From Acetonema longum DSM 6540 (GTDB lineage Bacteria > Bacillota > Negativicutes > Sporomusales > Acetonemataceae): 64,000 bases of DNA. Below are positions 39,961 through 48,200 of this stretch, piece after piece (within the stretch, counting starts at the first letter, position 1; each line of letters starts with the position of its first letter). Location of the stretch: NCBI RefSeq assembly GCF_000219125.1, contig NZ_AFGF01000107.1, positions 36,071 to 100,070 of the forward strand, given 5' to 3'. The notes under the pieces are model-generated. The model was not told the origin of the DNA. It saw only the letters and a list, made by a program, of their open reading frames with translations, and made no database searches. The translations under genes were made by a program, and so were the position numbers.

Positions 39961-40549
39961 ACTCATCACCACGCTTTTTGTCACTTTTCGGCCTTGGCAA
40001 CGGGCAGTATATTGTCTGCTTGGCCGGCTTGCTGCCCCATACCGTCCAGTAAACCTCCATCAGGGGACTGCCCGACTTGCGTTCTTTTTGGTCAAAGAGA
40101 AAATTCGGGCGCCATGTAAGCGGTAGTACCGCTTCCGGCCTATATTGCTCAAAGATTTTCAGCTTACTGGTTGCATGCCAATACTGCGATTTTAATAAAA
40201 AGGCGAAAGGCTTGCCATGTTCAATGCTGCGGAGGATAAATTGCTCCGACAGCGAAAAAGGCGGGTTTGTTATAATCCAGTCACAGGGATTAAATGGCGA
40301 TATCAGGAAGTCCATTCCGGTTCGACCATATCCCCTGTCACGGAGTTCGGTAGCTATTACAAATGGATATCCCTGGTGTTTTATGGTTTTAGCCATGTGC
40401 CCCTCTCCGCAGGCAGGCTCCCATATCCGAGTGTTGTACGGAAGTTTTAAATAGTTTAACAGGGCAATCGTTACCTCCGGTGGTGTAGGGTAAAAGTCGC
40501 TCGGACTTCTATTTTCGTGGGTTCTATTCGCAAGTAGGTTGCCTTCCAT
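39917..40549 (-). CDS. N6-adenine-type DNA methyltransferase
   Basis: A 210-aa protein with DFYPTPPEVTIALLNYLKL, motif I IWEPACGEGHMA and motif IV TNPPFSLSE. NPPF is characteristic of amino-methyltransferases. It lacks a large target-recognition domain. ATG 40549 follows AGAGGGGAAAAG. It overlaps the radical SAM gene. It may modify phage DNA for protection from restriction. Confidence 0.75.
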   Translation of the reverse strand: MEGNLLANRTHENRSPSDFYPTPPEVTIALLNYLKLPYNTRIWEPACGEGHMAKTIKHQGYPFVIATELRDRGYGRTGMDFLISPFNPCDWIITNPPFSLSEQFILRSIEHGKPFAFLLKSQYWHATSKLKIFEQYRPEAVLPLTWRPNFLFDQKERKSGSPLMEVYWTVWGSKPAKQTIYCPLPRPKSDKKRGDEYGLFKNYSSIPQAE

Positions 40550-41030
40550 CTTTTCCCCTCTCAATCTCGGCATCAAATTTCATAAACGTCATCCAGTGTG
40601 TTTTGGTTCTCCGATCCCCGAATAGCGGCTTGTGTCCAATAGCCTGCAGAACTTCTTTCTGCGGGATTTGCTCCTCGTTCCATTTAAAGATTAACGTTCC
40701 GTTCGGCTTCAGCACCCGCATGCACTCGGAGAATCCGGTTTTAATATCGTCGCGCCAGTTCCCGGTTAACTTTCCGTACTTCTTGACCATCCAGCCCTTT
40801 TCTCCCCCCCTGATTAAATGGGGCGGATCAAATACGACAAGGTAAAAGCTATTGTCAGGGAACGGCAGGTTTCGAAAGTCGGCGATGATATCAGGCTTGA
40901 CGATCAATTGCCGCCCATCGCAGAGCGTGTCGATCGTTTCCCGGTTATCTACATAGACCGTATGCGGTTCTGCCCGGTCGAACCAGAACATTCGCGATCC
41001 GCAGCATGCGTCAAGAATTTTCTTTTGCAC
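40524..41030 (-). CDS. class I SAM methyltransferase
   Basis: A 168-aa protein with ILDACCGSRMFWFDRAEPHT (motif I), LVVFDPPHLI (DPPH) and RVLKPNGTLIFKWNEEQIP. It belongs to a small phage methyltransferase group that is common in Firmicute phages. Target, DNA or other, is not clear. It overlaps the adenine methyltransferase gene by 26 bases. Confidence 0.7.
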   Translation of the reverse strand: MQKKILDACCGSRMFWFDRAEPHTVYVDNRETIDTLCDGRQLIVKPDIIADFRNLPFPDNSFYLVVFDPPHLIRGGEKGWMVKKYGKLTGNWRDDIKTGFSECMRVLKPNGTLIFKWNEEQIPQKEVLQAIGHKPLFGDRRTKTHWMTFMKFDAEIERGKDGRQPTCE

Positions 41031-41072
41031 GGTTTAACCTCTCAATCTCGGCTATCGCCGCAAATATCACCA

Positions 41073-41858
41073 TTACTCAAACATTACGGTCTGGTCTGGA
41101 TTCTCTTTGCCTTTACCGTCCCGATCATATGCCCACCAATTAAACCAATCTTCGGCAGATTGCCAAGTCATGATTTCTCCCTTTGCGTCTTTCCGCTTTT
41201 TTAGGATATCCCATCCCATCTGAGTGGCCATTTTATAAGCTTCGTAAATTTTGGGCCACCGGGTTGCGTCTCTGGAGATATCGTGTTGCATCGGGCACAT
41301 CACGCATCCCAATCTTTCAAACCCTTCGTCATATAGGCTACAATAAGGCAATTTTACTGACCGAATGTATTCCCAAATGTCATGGTAAGTCCAGTCTATG
41401 ATAGGATGAAAATACCGCTTTGAGTTGTCCGTATAGCATTGTTCAACCATTGCGCGCCGTTTTCGCCTTGAACTTTCTTCCCACCTTACGCCAGTGATAA
41501 CCAGTCTTCCCTTTCCGCCGCATTCTTTTAGTACAGCGCAACACCACCTGCGGTGTCTTAATGGCAAATCTCCTTTCCGGGCTATCAACTGCCACATTGT
41601 TTCTTTAGGTAAATGGCGCTCAACTTCCGGATGCTCCCGCCGGATAAACTGCACTAATTCAGGGGGATCAACGGTAGTCAGGTTGTAGTGGGCGTCATAT
41701 TTCACGCCGGCGTGCTTCACGAGGTCAAGAGTCACACACGAATCCTTCCCGCCGCTAAACGCCACATAGTACCCTTCTGGCGGCTCAAACTGGCGTATCC
41801 GGTCAATTGCTATCTGCACTTTATCTCTGATTCCGAAAAGCGTATGTTCTACCAGCAT
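41073..41858 (-). CDS. PAPS-reductase/DndC-like PP-loop protein
   Basis: A 261-aa protein with the ATP-binding PP-loop GYYVAFSGGKDSCVTLDLV (about residues 28-46) and Cys pairs RRWCCAVLKECGG and LGCVMCPMQHDI. It belongs to the phosphoadenosine-phosphosulphate reductase/DndC-like superfamily, which activates sulphur or nucleotide substrates. Stand-alone copies are widespread in phages with unsettled function. No dnd partners lie nearby, so phosphorothioation is unlikely from this gene alone. Confidence 0.8.
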   Translation of the reverse strand: MLVEHTLFGIRDKVQIAIDRIRQFEPPEGYYVAFSGGKDSCVTLDLVKHAGVKYDAHYNLTTVDPPELVQFIRREHPEVERHLPKETMWQLIARKGDLPLRHRRWCCAVLKECGGKGRLVITGVRWEESSRRKRRAMVEQCYTDNSKRYFHPIIDWTYHDIWEYIRSVKLPYCSLYDEGFERLGCVMCPMQHDISRDATRWPKIYEAYKMATQMGWDILKKRKDAKGEIMTWQSAEDWFNWWAYDRDGKGKENPDQTVMFE

Positions 41859-41862
41859 CTCA

Positions 41863-41979
41863 TCACCACTCCATCCTAAACGGTTTTTCAGGCGGCACCA
41901 CCAGAATCTCCACGCTTCGCCGTCCCCACTCAGCCACTTTAGTATCTAACTCAGTGTCGGCCTTGATATCTAAACTCAC
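41863..41979 (-). pseudogene. 3'-end remnant of a second 3D-domain gene
   Basis: A 38-codon frame from GTG 41979 ends WGRRSVEILVVPPEKPFRME then W. It aligns with the last 22 residues of the 3D protein at 42611-43045 (WGRKTLEILVIPPDKPYLMN), 13 of 22 identical. Codon use differs, so it is not a recent tandem duplicate. A ribosome site (AAGG) precedes the GTG, so a peptide could still be made. It begins inside the end of the homing endonuclease gene. Confidence 0.5.
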
Positions 41980-42610
41980 CGAAATACCTTCTTTCCGCTC
42001 TTTCTCTCGCCCAAACAGCATCGTCTTTATTTTTATAAACTCCCAAATTCATCTCCTCATGATTGACCGTAATCCTTGCTCTCCAAAGGTCTGGCCTATG
42101 ACTACAACGGCTAACTCCTATCGCATTAGATGTATTGCAACTTCTTAATCCACGATTAAAGCTACTCTGCAGTGGAGTGCAGACCCTCAGATTGATTTTT
42201 CTATTATCAAGCTGGTCATGATTTACATGGTCCACATACAAATCATCCGGACTTTCCATGATAAACCTGTGCAGGTACGTTGTTTTCTTGTTAACCCTTG
42301 TTTTTGCATATCCATTATCACTTAAATGCCATTTGTGTCTTGATACTCTCCCGACATCTTCGCAATCTATAACCGCGAAATCACGCACTATATGCTTAGT
42401 GTCTCGCAGTACGATGATTGCAAAGATATCGCCGTATATAACTTCGTTCCTGTCAAATCTTGTGACAGTTAAAATCCTTCCGAATTTGCGCATGTGTGCT
42501 CTATGTTTCTCGCACAATAGCATATTGGTTGGTCTGTATACGCACACCCTGTTATTTTCTGTGCCACATACTTCGCATTTTCGTATAAATTTTTGCAATC
42601 TGTCATTCAC
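41951..42610 (-). CDS. HNH homing endonuclease with AP2-like DNA-binding domain
   Basis: A 219-aa protein. It begins with a zinc finger (KCEVCGTENNRVC), then HRFIMESPDDLYVDHVNHDQ and LRVCTPLQSSFNRG of the HNH_3 domain, and ends in an AP2-like domain (SNAIGVSRCSHRPDLWRARI). This is a typical free-standing phage homing endonuclease. GTG 42610 immediately follows the TAG of the 3D gene with almost no ribosome site, as if it had inserted at that stop codon. A 3D-gene remnant lies at its other end. Confidence 0.85.
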   Translation of the reverse strand: MNDRLQKFIRKCEVCGTENNRVCVYRPTNMLLCEKHRAHMRKFGRILTVTRFDRNEVIYGDIFAIIVLRDTKHIVRDFAVIDCEDVGRVSRHKWHLSDNGYAKTRVNKKTTYLHRFIMESPDDLYVDHVNHDQLDNRKINLRVCTPLQSSFNRGLRSCNTSNAIGVSRCSHRPDLWRARITVNHEEMNLGVYKNKDDAVWARERAERRYFGEFRYQGRH

Positions 42611-43045
42611 CTACCAATTCATCAAATAGGGCTTATCCGGTGGAATAACTAAGATTTCCAATGTCTTACGGCCCCATTGGATCATTTCTTCTTCTGTTTC
42701 TAGGCAAACATCAATGATGTTCCCCTTAATCAAATTGCCGGTATCATGACAGAGCATGAATCCTATCCCCGGAACCCACACCCGACTCCCCAGAGGTATC
42801 ACATCTGGGTCCACGGCTACCGTTTTATATGGGATCGCCGGTCGGCCGTCATATGCCAGTCCTGTGCCGCTGGTCATGCCGGGCTCAAAGGGCGTATAGG
42901 CGGTGGCCGTTACAGTCATGACATACCCTCGTGTCTCGGCAACCGAATTGTTTTTCATCCCTTCCAGTGCCGGGATTTTGCCAATTGCAATTGCCATCTG
43001 CTGCATGGCAAGCAGCATCATTACGACCATTGTCAGGACTTTCAT
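42611..43045 (-). CDS. 3D-domain secreted protein
   Basis: A 144-aa protein with a signal peptide (KVLTMVVMMLLAMQQMAIAI) and a 3D domain holding three Asp at about 79 (AVDPD), 101 (LCHDTG) and 112 (NIIDV). TATAYTPFEPGMTSGTGLA is also characteristic. The 3D domain has the double-psi barrel of MltA-type lytic transglycosylases, suggesting cell-wall action. It is not in a lysis cassette and has no typical holin beside it. AAAGGAGATGAGACG precedes the ATG. Confidence 0.8.
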   Translation of the reverse strand: MKVLTMVVMMLLAMQQMAIAIGKIPALEGMKNNSVAETRGYVMTVTATAYTPFEPGMTSGTGLAYDGRPAIPYKTVAVDPDVIPLGSRVWVPGIGFMLCHDTGNLIKGNIIDVCLETEEEMIQWGRKTLEILVIPPDKPYLMNW

Positions 43046-43100
43046 CGTCTCATCTCCTTTCCAGTCTCAGCTACTCCATTTTGTCATGATTTTCGGCATA

Positions 43101-44198
43101 TCAATGCATACGCACCGGAGTCACGATATACACTCGGGAGTCATCTTCGTCTTGAAGTAAACACGGGACAAGCGGTCCGGTCATTCTGAACGTAATTGTT
43201 TCGCTGGTCGAAGTCTGTAGATAATCCAGCAAATATGTCACATTCACTGCCATCGTTACGGCTTCCCCTGAGAGCTCAATAGGAACTGATTCTTCTAACT
43301 GTCCAACATGAGCATCAGTCGCAGTAATCATTACCGATTCATTTTCAAACTGTAATTTCACAGTGCTATATTCACTGTTCTTGCCAACGATTGCAGCCCG
43401 TTTCAGCGCGTCTAGAAATTCATTGGACTTTACTTTTGCCGTAATCGTAGATGATTCTGGAATGACCCGTCGGAAATTTGGATAGATACCTTCGATGAGC
43501 CTTGTCCTTACAACCGTATCACCAAAACAAAACTCAATCATTGCAGGACCATAAGTTATCTGAACATCGGAATCACTTTGAACCATACTGGCTACGTCTT
43601 TAGCAACAGTACCCGGAACAATCACATTCCCAGATTCATCAGGCCCTATTTCCGGAGTTTTTTCTGTTGCAGTAGCCATCCTATGCGTATTGCTGGCCAC
43701 CGCCACCGTCTTTTCCCCAAACTCAAAATATACACCGTTAAACACAGGCCTTGCTTCTTTAGATGCACACGCAAACGCTGTATTGTGGACCATGAACTTC
43801 AACACTTCGCCTGGCAGAATAATTGTTTTGCCGCTGGGTATACTACCGGTAATACTATCGGGGTGTTTTTCGCCCACAGAGATTAAATTAATTTTAGAGC
43901 GTCCACTTTTTACCGTTAACATTGTCCCATCCGTTGCCATTTCCACATCGCCCGGGAGTGATTTGCAGATATCTATAAGATTTCTTCCAGACACAACTAC
44001 CATCCCAGGCTCTTTCACATCCGCAGAAACGGCATGTTGTATTGTCGTGCAACCATCGCCGGCGAGTAATGTTACCTTGCCGTTTTCGGCATGGATGCTC
44101 ACACAAGTCAAAATTGTAAACGCTGATTTCCCTGGTAATGCTTTGGCTACTATCGCCAGGGCATTATTTATGTCAGCCTTAGCCACTGTGATATTCAT
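43101..44198 (-). CDS. dnaN: DNA polymerase III sliding clamp (beta)
   Basis: A 365-aa protein collinear with DnaN: NITVAKADINNALAIVAKAL, PSGKTIILPGEVLKFMVHNT, TRLIEGIYPNFRRVIPESST and a final PLVPCLLQDEDDSRVYIVTP. Length matches the bacterial clamp (about 366). The clamp ring tethers the polymerase to DNA. A phage copy implies competition with the host clamp, or a clamp for phage-specific partners such as the SbcCD-like proteins. No phage DNA polymerase was recognised, so host PolC/DnaE is presumably recruited. Confidence 0.9.
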   Translation of the reverse strand: MNITVAKADINNALAIVAKALPGKSAFTILTCVSIHAENGKVTLLAGDGCTTIQHAVSADVKEPGMVVVSGRNLIDICKSLPGDVEMATDGTMLTVKSGRSKINLISVGEKHPDSITGSIPSGKTIILPGEVLKFMVHNTAFACASKEARPVFNGVYFEFGEKTVAVASNTHRMATATEKTPEIGPDESGNVIVPGTVAKDVASMVQSDSDVQITYGPAMIEFCFGDTVVRTRLIEGIYPNFRRVIPESSTITAKVKSNEFLDALKRAAIVGKNSEYSTVKLQFENESVMITATDAHVGQLEESVPIELSGEAVTMAVNVTYLLDYLQTSTSETITFRMTGPLVPCLLQDEDDSRVYIVTPVRMH

Positions 44199-44209
44199 CG
44201 TCTAACCCC

Positions 44210-44758
44210 CTAATTCAACATGTCTTTAATCGCGTTCATCGAAATAGACAACCATTGGTCCCGCTCCTTTGGCAACCACAAAATCTGTTTGTCTCTCTGG
44301 GATCTTCTAAGCAATACCTCCAAAATGCCATTAAACAACTCGTGTCGGCTGTTCCCCTTATATCCATTCCGCACTTCGGGAGGCGCGAATCCGTCAGGAA
44401 TCGGGCAGTGGATGATCAAATCATACGGTTGGCTCTCCGCCAATTCGTGATAAAACATGCCAACATGCGCCGGAATCCCGTACCATACCATATAGGCAAT
44501 CACATCATACAGGGACCGGTCCGCAACGAATGATTGGTGTTCCAATTCGAGTTCCTTCATTTCCCAATAAACCAGAGACTGATACGCCATCTTCGTCTCT
44601 ATGGACTCATCCTCCATGTCCTTAATGGTTTTTACTCCCATAACGTTTGCTACTTTTCCCGCCACACCAGTCAACAGGGGATACCCGCATTGCTCAACAA
44701 GTTGATTCGCAAGAAACGACTTGCCGATCCCATGCGCCCCGGCTATCGCAATTCTCAT
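44210..44758 (-). CDS. P-loop kinase (AAA_28-like)
   Basis: A 182-aa protein from ATG 44758 with Walker A IAIAGAHGIGKSFLANQLVE (residues 3-22). VADRSLYDVIAYMVWYGIP and LIIHCPIPDG follow, as in phage AAA_28 or deoxynucleoside-kinase-like proteins. It may phosphorylate nucleosides or nucleotides for phage DNA synthesis. Substrate is unknown. It follows the helicase loader gene by five bases. Confidence 0.7.
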   Translation of the reverse strand: MRIAIAGAHGIGKSFLANQLVEQCGYPLLTGVAGKVANVMGVKTIKDMEDESIETKMAYQSLVYWEMKELELEHQSFVADRSLYDVIAYMVWYGIPAHVGMFYHELAESQPYDLIIHCPIPDGFAPPEVRNGYKGNSRHELFNGILEVLLRRSQRDKQILWLPKERDQWLSISMNAIKDMLN

Positions 44759-44763
44759 CGTAT

Positions 44764-45648
44764 TCACACCGCAGCACTCCCCAATCTTTGGTCGCGTCCA
44801 CAAACCTCTATTTTGTAGCACATTTCGAGGATACGGCTTACAATGCGTTTTCCCGGTATGTCATCCTCAATGTTGCCGCTTTTGTCTCGTACTGCCATCT
44901 TCACGATGAGTTCAGACGGACTATAGTTTGTCGTGATGACGGTTTGTTTTTTGCGCAGCAACCTCGCGTTGATAACCGAAAACATCTGCTCCGCCACCCA
45001 TGCCGTCATTCGCTCTGCCCCTAGGTCGTCCATGACAAGCAAATCCGTACTTTTCACGATTTCAAGCAACTCACTGGTATCCTTCTCCCGCCGGATCGTT
45101 TCCCGAATATCCGCGAAAAGTTCAGGAACGGTAACAAATATGGCTTCATAGCATTGCGCTAATCGCAAATTCAAGATAGCCGCCGCCAAATGCGTTTTAC
45201 CGGTCCCGGGCTTGCCGTATAACAGAACACCCCTTCCTCCAACATCATTGGCAACCTTTTGGGCGGCCATAAAAGCCTCGGGGTTATTCTCCCTGCAGAA
45301 ATTTCCGAAGGCTTTTTCCTTTAAAAATTCCGGCACCCGCGCTGAAGCCAAAACCTGTTCAGTCCTCTTCGCGTGATTGTACATTGCCCCATATCCGCAT
45401 ACTCGGTACGCCGGAGATATTTTGCCGCCGTCGTCCATCCGCAGGACGTACTGCATCCCCTTTCCGTCACCAACGGCTTTACACTGACTCAGTCCCTTGC
45501 AGTCACGGCACATATTTGCACTTTCAAGAGCATCGCTGATCATGACATAGTAATCCGGCACATCTTTCTCCTGAATCGTCAGTCCAGACTCAGCAATGAA
45601 TTTCCGCATATCATCGGTCATACTCGCTGTAATCTCCTGCACATGCAT
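44764..45648 (-). CDS. DnaC/DnaI-type helicase loader
   Basis: A 294-aa AAA+ ATPase from ATG 45648 (AAAGGGGGATGC). An N-terminal zinc-binding region (MCRDCKGLSQC) precedes GVLLYGKPGTGKTHLAAAIL (Walker A) and DLLVMDDLGAERMTAWVAEQ (Walker B). TNYSPSEL is sensor 1. These are DnaI/DnaC loader features. It loads the host replicative helicase at the phage origin, together with the initiator gene just upstream. No phage helicase was seen. Confidence 0.85.
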   Translation of the reverse strand: MHVQEITASMTDDMRKFIAESGLTIQEKDVPDYYVMISDALESANMCRDCKGLSQCKAVGDGKGMQYVLRMDDGGKISPAYRVCGYGAMYNHAKRTEQVLASARVPEFLKEKAFGNFCRENNPEAFMAAQKVANDVGGRGVLLYGKPGTGKTHLAAAILNLRLAQCYEAIFVTVPELFADIRETIRREKDTSELLEIVKSTDLLVMDDLGAERMTAWVAEQMFSVINARLLRKKQTVITTNYSPSELIVKMAVRDKSGNIEDDIPGKRIVSRILEMCYKIEVCGRDQRLGSAAV

Positions 45649-46381
45649 CCCCCTTTCCAATGACCGGTTTATTGTTCTGTTTCCCCGCCTTTTTAACAAC
45701 AGGGTGATTCAAATAGCTGTTGAATTTCGTTCCGAATAGGGTTTCAGGCCGCAGGTACTTAGCCTGCTCCGTATCAACCCACTCGTCGTACTTCTTATCA
45801 ATCACGGTCTTAAAATCATCAAGGCGAAACCCCTCTTCCCATCTAGCACGGATATGCTTCCGGTTCGAATCAATAACCCGATACTTGGTACCGCATTTCG
45901 TGTTGAGGTAGTCAATGATTTCAGCAAAAGGGACAATATTATTATTTAAATCTTTATTTATTAATAAATCATTATTTATTAGTCGGGGATTTTCCACCGA
46001 ATGGTTTTTCCTCTCGGTGGTTTTTCCACCGGGTGGTTTTCCCTCCTTGTGGCTGTTTCTGTCCGGTTTTCGTTCCTCCGGCGGCAATGGAACCTCATAA
46101 ACTGCTCTTTCCCACCCCATGAATTTCCCGTCAGGGCCGTGTATGGGGATCTTCTTCATGTAGCCGCACCGGCGAAGTTCTGCAAATCCACTTTTGACTG
46201 AATCATATCCATCCTTTGAGGCCTTCACCATTTCTTCAAGAACTGGCTGCCAATCATCCGGCTTACTCAATAAATAACTCAGCATCCCCTTTGCCCTGAA
46301 AGAAAGATTCGGGTCTTTAAGTCCTGTCTTGTCCATCATCACATAAGGATTTTCACGCTTTTTAACCCGAATAATCGCCAT
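45611..46381 (-). CDS. phage replication initiator (HTH plus Phg_2220_C-like domain)
   Basis: A 256-aa protein from ATG 46381 (AAGGAGTGATGATT). The N-terminal winged-helix part has LSFRAKGMLSYLLSKPDDWQ and GFAELRRCGYMKKIPI. A low-complexity linker is followed by EIIDYLNTKCGTKYRVIDSN and YLRPETLFGTKFNSYLNHP, typical of the conserved phage C-terminal domain (Phg_2220_C) of DnaD-like initiators. It overlaps the helicase loader by 38 bases. The origin may lie in the AT-rich linker DNA around 45935-45980. Confidence 0.85.
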   Translation of the reverse strand: MAIIRVKKRENPYVMMDKTGLKDPNLSFRAKGMLSYLLSKPDDWQPVLEEMVKASKDGYDSVKSGFAELRRCGYMKKIPIHGPDGKFMGWERAVYEVPLPPEERKPDRNSHKEGKPPGGKTTERKNHSVENPRLINNDLLINKDLNNNIVPFAEIIDYLNTKCGTKYRVIDSNRKHIRARWEEGFRLDDFKTVIDKKYDEWVDTEQAKYLRPETLFGTKFNSYLNHPVVKKAGKQNNKPVIGKGDACAGDYSEYDR

Positions 46382-46386
46382 AATCA

Positions 46387-46896
46387 TCACTCCTTACGCG
46401 CCATAACGGAAAACTGAGAAAACAATCCTGCCGGTTTTTTATCAGCTTGTTCATTTTGTTGCTCATTCCGTTGTACATTTAGTGGTTCATTCTGCTGTGC
46501 AGTCTGTTGTACAATTTTAGCCATTTCCGGCTGTGCATCGGTTCGTTGCTCAGGTTGTTGTACGGCTTTATGCTCAATCTGTTGTACGTTTCGTTGTACA
46601 GTCTGTTGCTCGTTACCAGTAAGCGGTATAAACTCATATTCCCCGGCTTTATTTTTTTGTCCTGACTCCCGATACCGGATGCGCCCGGAGTCGATGAGCA
46701 CATTTCGTGCCCGATCGAACTCCCGGCGGCTTAACCCGCATAGAGCCTGTAGATTCTGGTTTGGATAACTAAACGATGATAGATACCCTGTATCCCGCCA
46801 AATAATCGCCAGTTCATGCCACAGTGCAATGGCTACGGCCGGCACCGGATAAGCATGTTTCCAGCGGTTAAACAGATCTATCTGGGAGTGGTACAT
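46387..46896 (-). CDS. wHTH protein with Gln-rich repeat tail
   Basis: A 169-aa protein from ATG 46896 (AGGTG; TAATG overlap with the actin gene). Residues 1-95 have DLFNRWKHAYPVPAVAIALW and LQALCGLSRREFDRARNVLI, a winged helix like DnaD-type N-termini. Residues 95-155 are Gln-rich four-residue repeats (VQQx, EQQx). The encoding DNA has spaced TGTTGTAC units, also found in the scaffold gene. It probably cooperates with the initiator downstream. Confidence 0.65.
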   Translation of the reverse strand: MYHSQIDLFNRWKHAYPVPAVAIALWHELAIIWRDTGYLSSFSYPNQNLQALCGLSRREFDRARNVLIDSGRIRYRESGQKNKAGEYEFIPLTGNEQQTVQRNVQQIEHKAVQQPEQRTDAQPEMAKIVQQTAQQNEPLNVQRNEQQNEQADKKPAGLFSQFSVMARKE

Positions 46897-47945
46897 TACC
46901 AATCACCTGCCGCTAACTCTCCCATCCCGAGTGCGTTTGCAATTGGCGCATTCGGCGCAATGTGGGCCTGTTCATCTGGAAACTGCGGCATCAAGAAAGG
47001 GGATAACGGATCGGCGCCGCCACCGGTATGATAAATCGCCTCTAGGCGCCACATGTCCGTCCATTCGGACTTAATCTTGGACAAAATAACCGGCACCATT
47101 TCCTGATAGACTTCGTCGATAATGTGCCCGACATCGATCATCTTGCCGTATGACATTGCTTTCCTGGACTTTGCAATGGGATCTACATGTTCAATCTGGA
47201 CATCAATATTAAGTTCCTGCGCCAGTCTGTTTCTGATTTCCCTAAATGGGTGGATCATGCCCCAATCTGAAATGCTGGTTGACTTTGTTTCGTTATAACT
47301 GATACCGGGATCTATCCATGTCAGGCCAACAGTGTACTGTCCCCAGTCGAGAATCCCAAATCGCTTTCCCTGTAAATCCGTCTTATGCTGGGTGGCAATG
47401 TGATAGCCGGTAGCGTAGTGCTGCGGGAGAATCATACTCTTGGTCACATCAATCACGGATTCAAAAATTTCCGCACCGGTCGGGTGGAGGATTTTAACCT
47501 TATGGGTTTTGCAAATTCCTTCATGGTATTTCTCTCGCATCCCCTTTGAGCGATAATGAAACCCCGGCAAGCCGGCTACTATCTTAGCCGTGTGTTCGCC
47601 TTCGCCGGCGAATTGTGCCAGCATGGCAGCGAACAGGACGATCCCCTCTTCTTCAATAGTGCGGTTCTTATCCGTGGTGTTTTGGGCATCGCTGACATCC
47701 ACAGCCCCCTGCCCCAGGACATACCGCTTGCCCTCGTACTCAATTGCCATCCGGTTTATTTGCTTAATAGACATATTAGTATGTTCATCCGGCGGCAATA
47801 CGGTTATAGGACTATCGTTCGCCCCGGCAGCTACCGACTGTTCCCGGAAGGCTCCCACATAGGAGCGCATGATTGCCGGGATACTCCCGAGAGAATACCG
47901 TTTTGAGTTTCCGAACCCGATATCATTCCCCAATGTCAAATTCAT
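46896..47945 (-). CDS. actin-like ATPase (ParM/Alp type)
   Basis: A 349-aa protein of the actin-like (ALP) class. Phosphate 1 loop TLGNDIGFGNSKRYSL is at the N-terminus; DWGQYTVGLTWIDPGISYNE is the phosphate 2 region and HTGGGADPLSPFL is the adenosine loop. Length fits ParM, Alp7A and phage AlpC relatives. Such filaments segregate plasmids or position phage DNA in the cell. A small protein gene (47969-48166) directly upstream could be a partner. Start follows GAGAGGGGAAATAGC. Confidence 0.85.
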   Translation of the reverse strand: MNLTLGNDIGFGNSKRYSLGSIPAIMRSYVGAFREQSVAAGANDSPITVLPPDEHTNMSIKQINRMAIEYEGKRYVLGQGAVDVSDAQNTTDKNRTIEEEGIVLFAAMLAQFAGEGEHTAKIVAGLPGFHYRSKGMREKYHEGICKTHKVKILHPTGAEIFESVIDVTKSMILPQHYATGYHIATQHKTDLQGKRFGILDWGQYTVGLTWIDPGISYNETKSTSISDWGMIHPFREIRNRLAQELNIDVQIEHVDPIAKSRKAMSYGKMIDVGHIIDEVYQEMVPVILSKIKSEWTDMWRLEAIYHTGGGADPLSPFLMPQFPDEQAHIAPNAPIANALGMGELAAGDW

Positions 47946-47968
47946 GCTATTTCCCCTCTCTACTTTAT

Positions 47969-48166
47969 TTAAGCCAGTTTCTCCACTCGGAAGTGCCAGC
48001 GGAGCAGTCCATTCGCAAAGTGATATTGTTGTACTGCCGGGTGAACCAGTACATTCCCCCGCGCCACTTTTCCTTGGAGTTGGAATTCTTTGAGCTTTGT
48101 TTCAGCCTCACGTTTGGAGTTAGCGTATACGTGACCGTTTGTGTCGGTGTTTGGCTTTTCGTTCAT
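47969..48166 (-). CDS. small basic protein upstream of the actin gene
   Basis: A 65-aa protein (NGHVYANSKREAETKLKEFQ; VHPAVQQYHFANGLLRWHF). AGTAGGAGGTACGTA precedes the ATG. A ParR-like DNA-binding partner usually lies next to the actin gene. This one is small and basic, but has no ribbon-helix-helix signature, so that link is speculative. Confidence 0.5.
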   Translation of the reverse strand: MNEKPNTDTNGHVYANSKREAETKLKEFQLQGKVARGNVLVHPAVQQYHFANGLLRWHFRVEKLA

Positions 48167-48200
48167 TACGTACCTCCTACTAGCACTGCACTTTATCCCG

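Noticed and set aside
41073..41858. Phosphorothioation (dnd) system suggested by the DndC-like protein
   Set aside because: No DndA, DndB, DndD or DndE partners are visible; stand-alone PAPS-reductase-like genes are frequent in phages.
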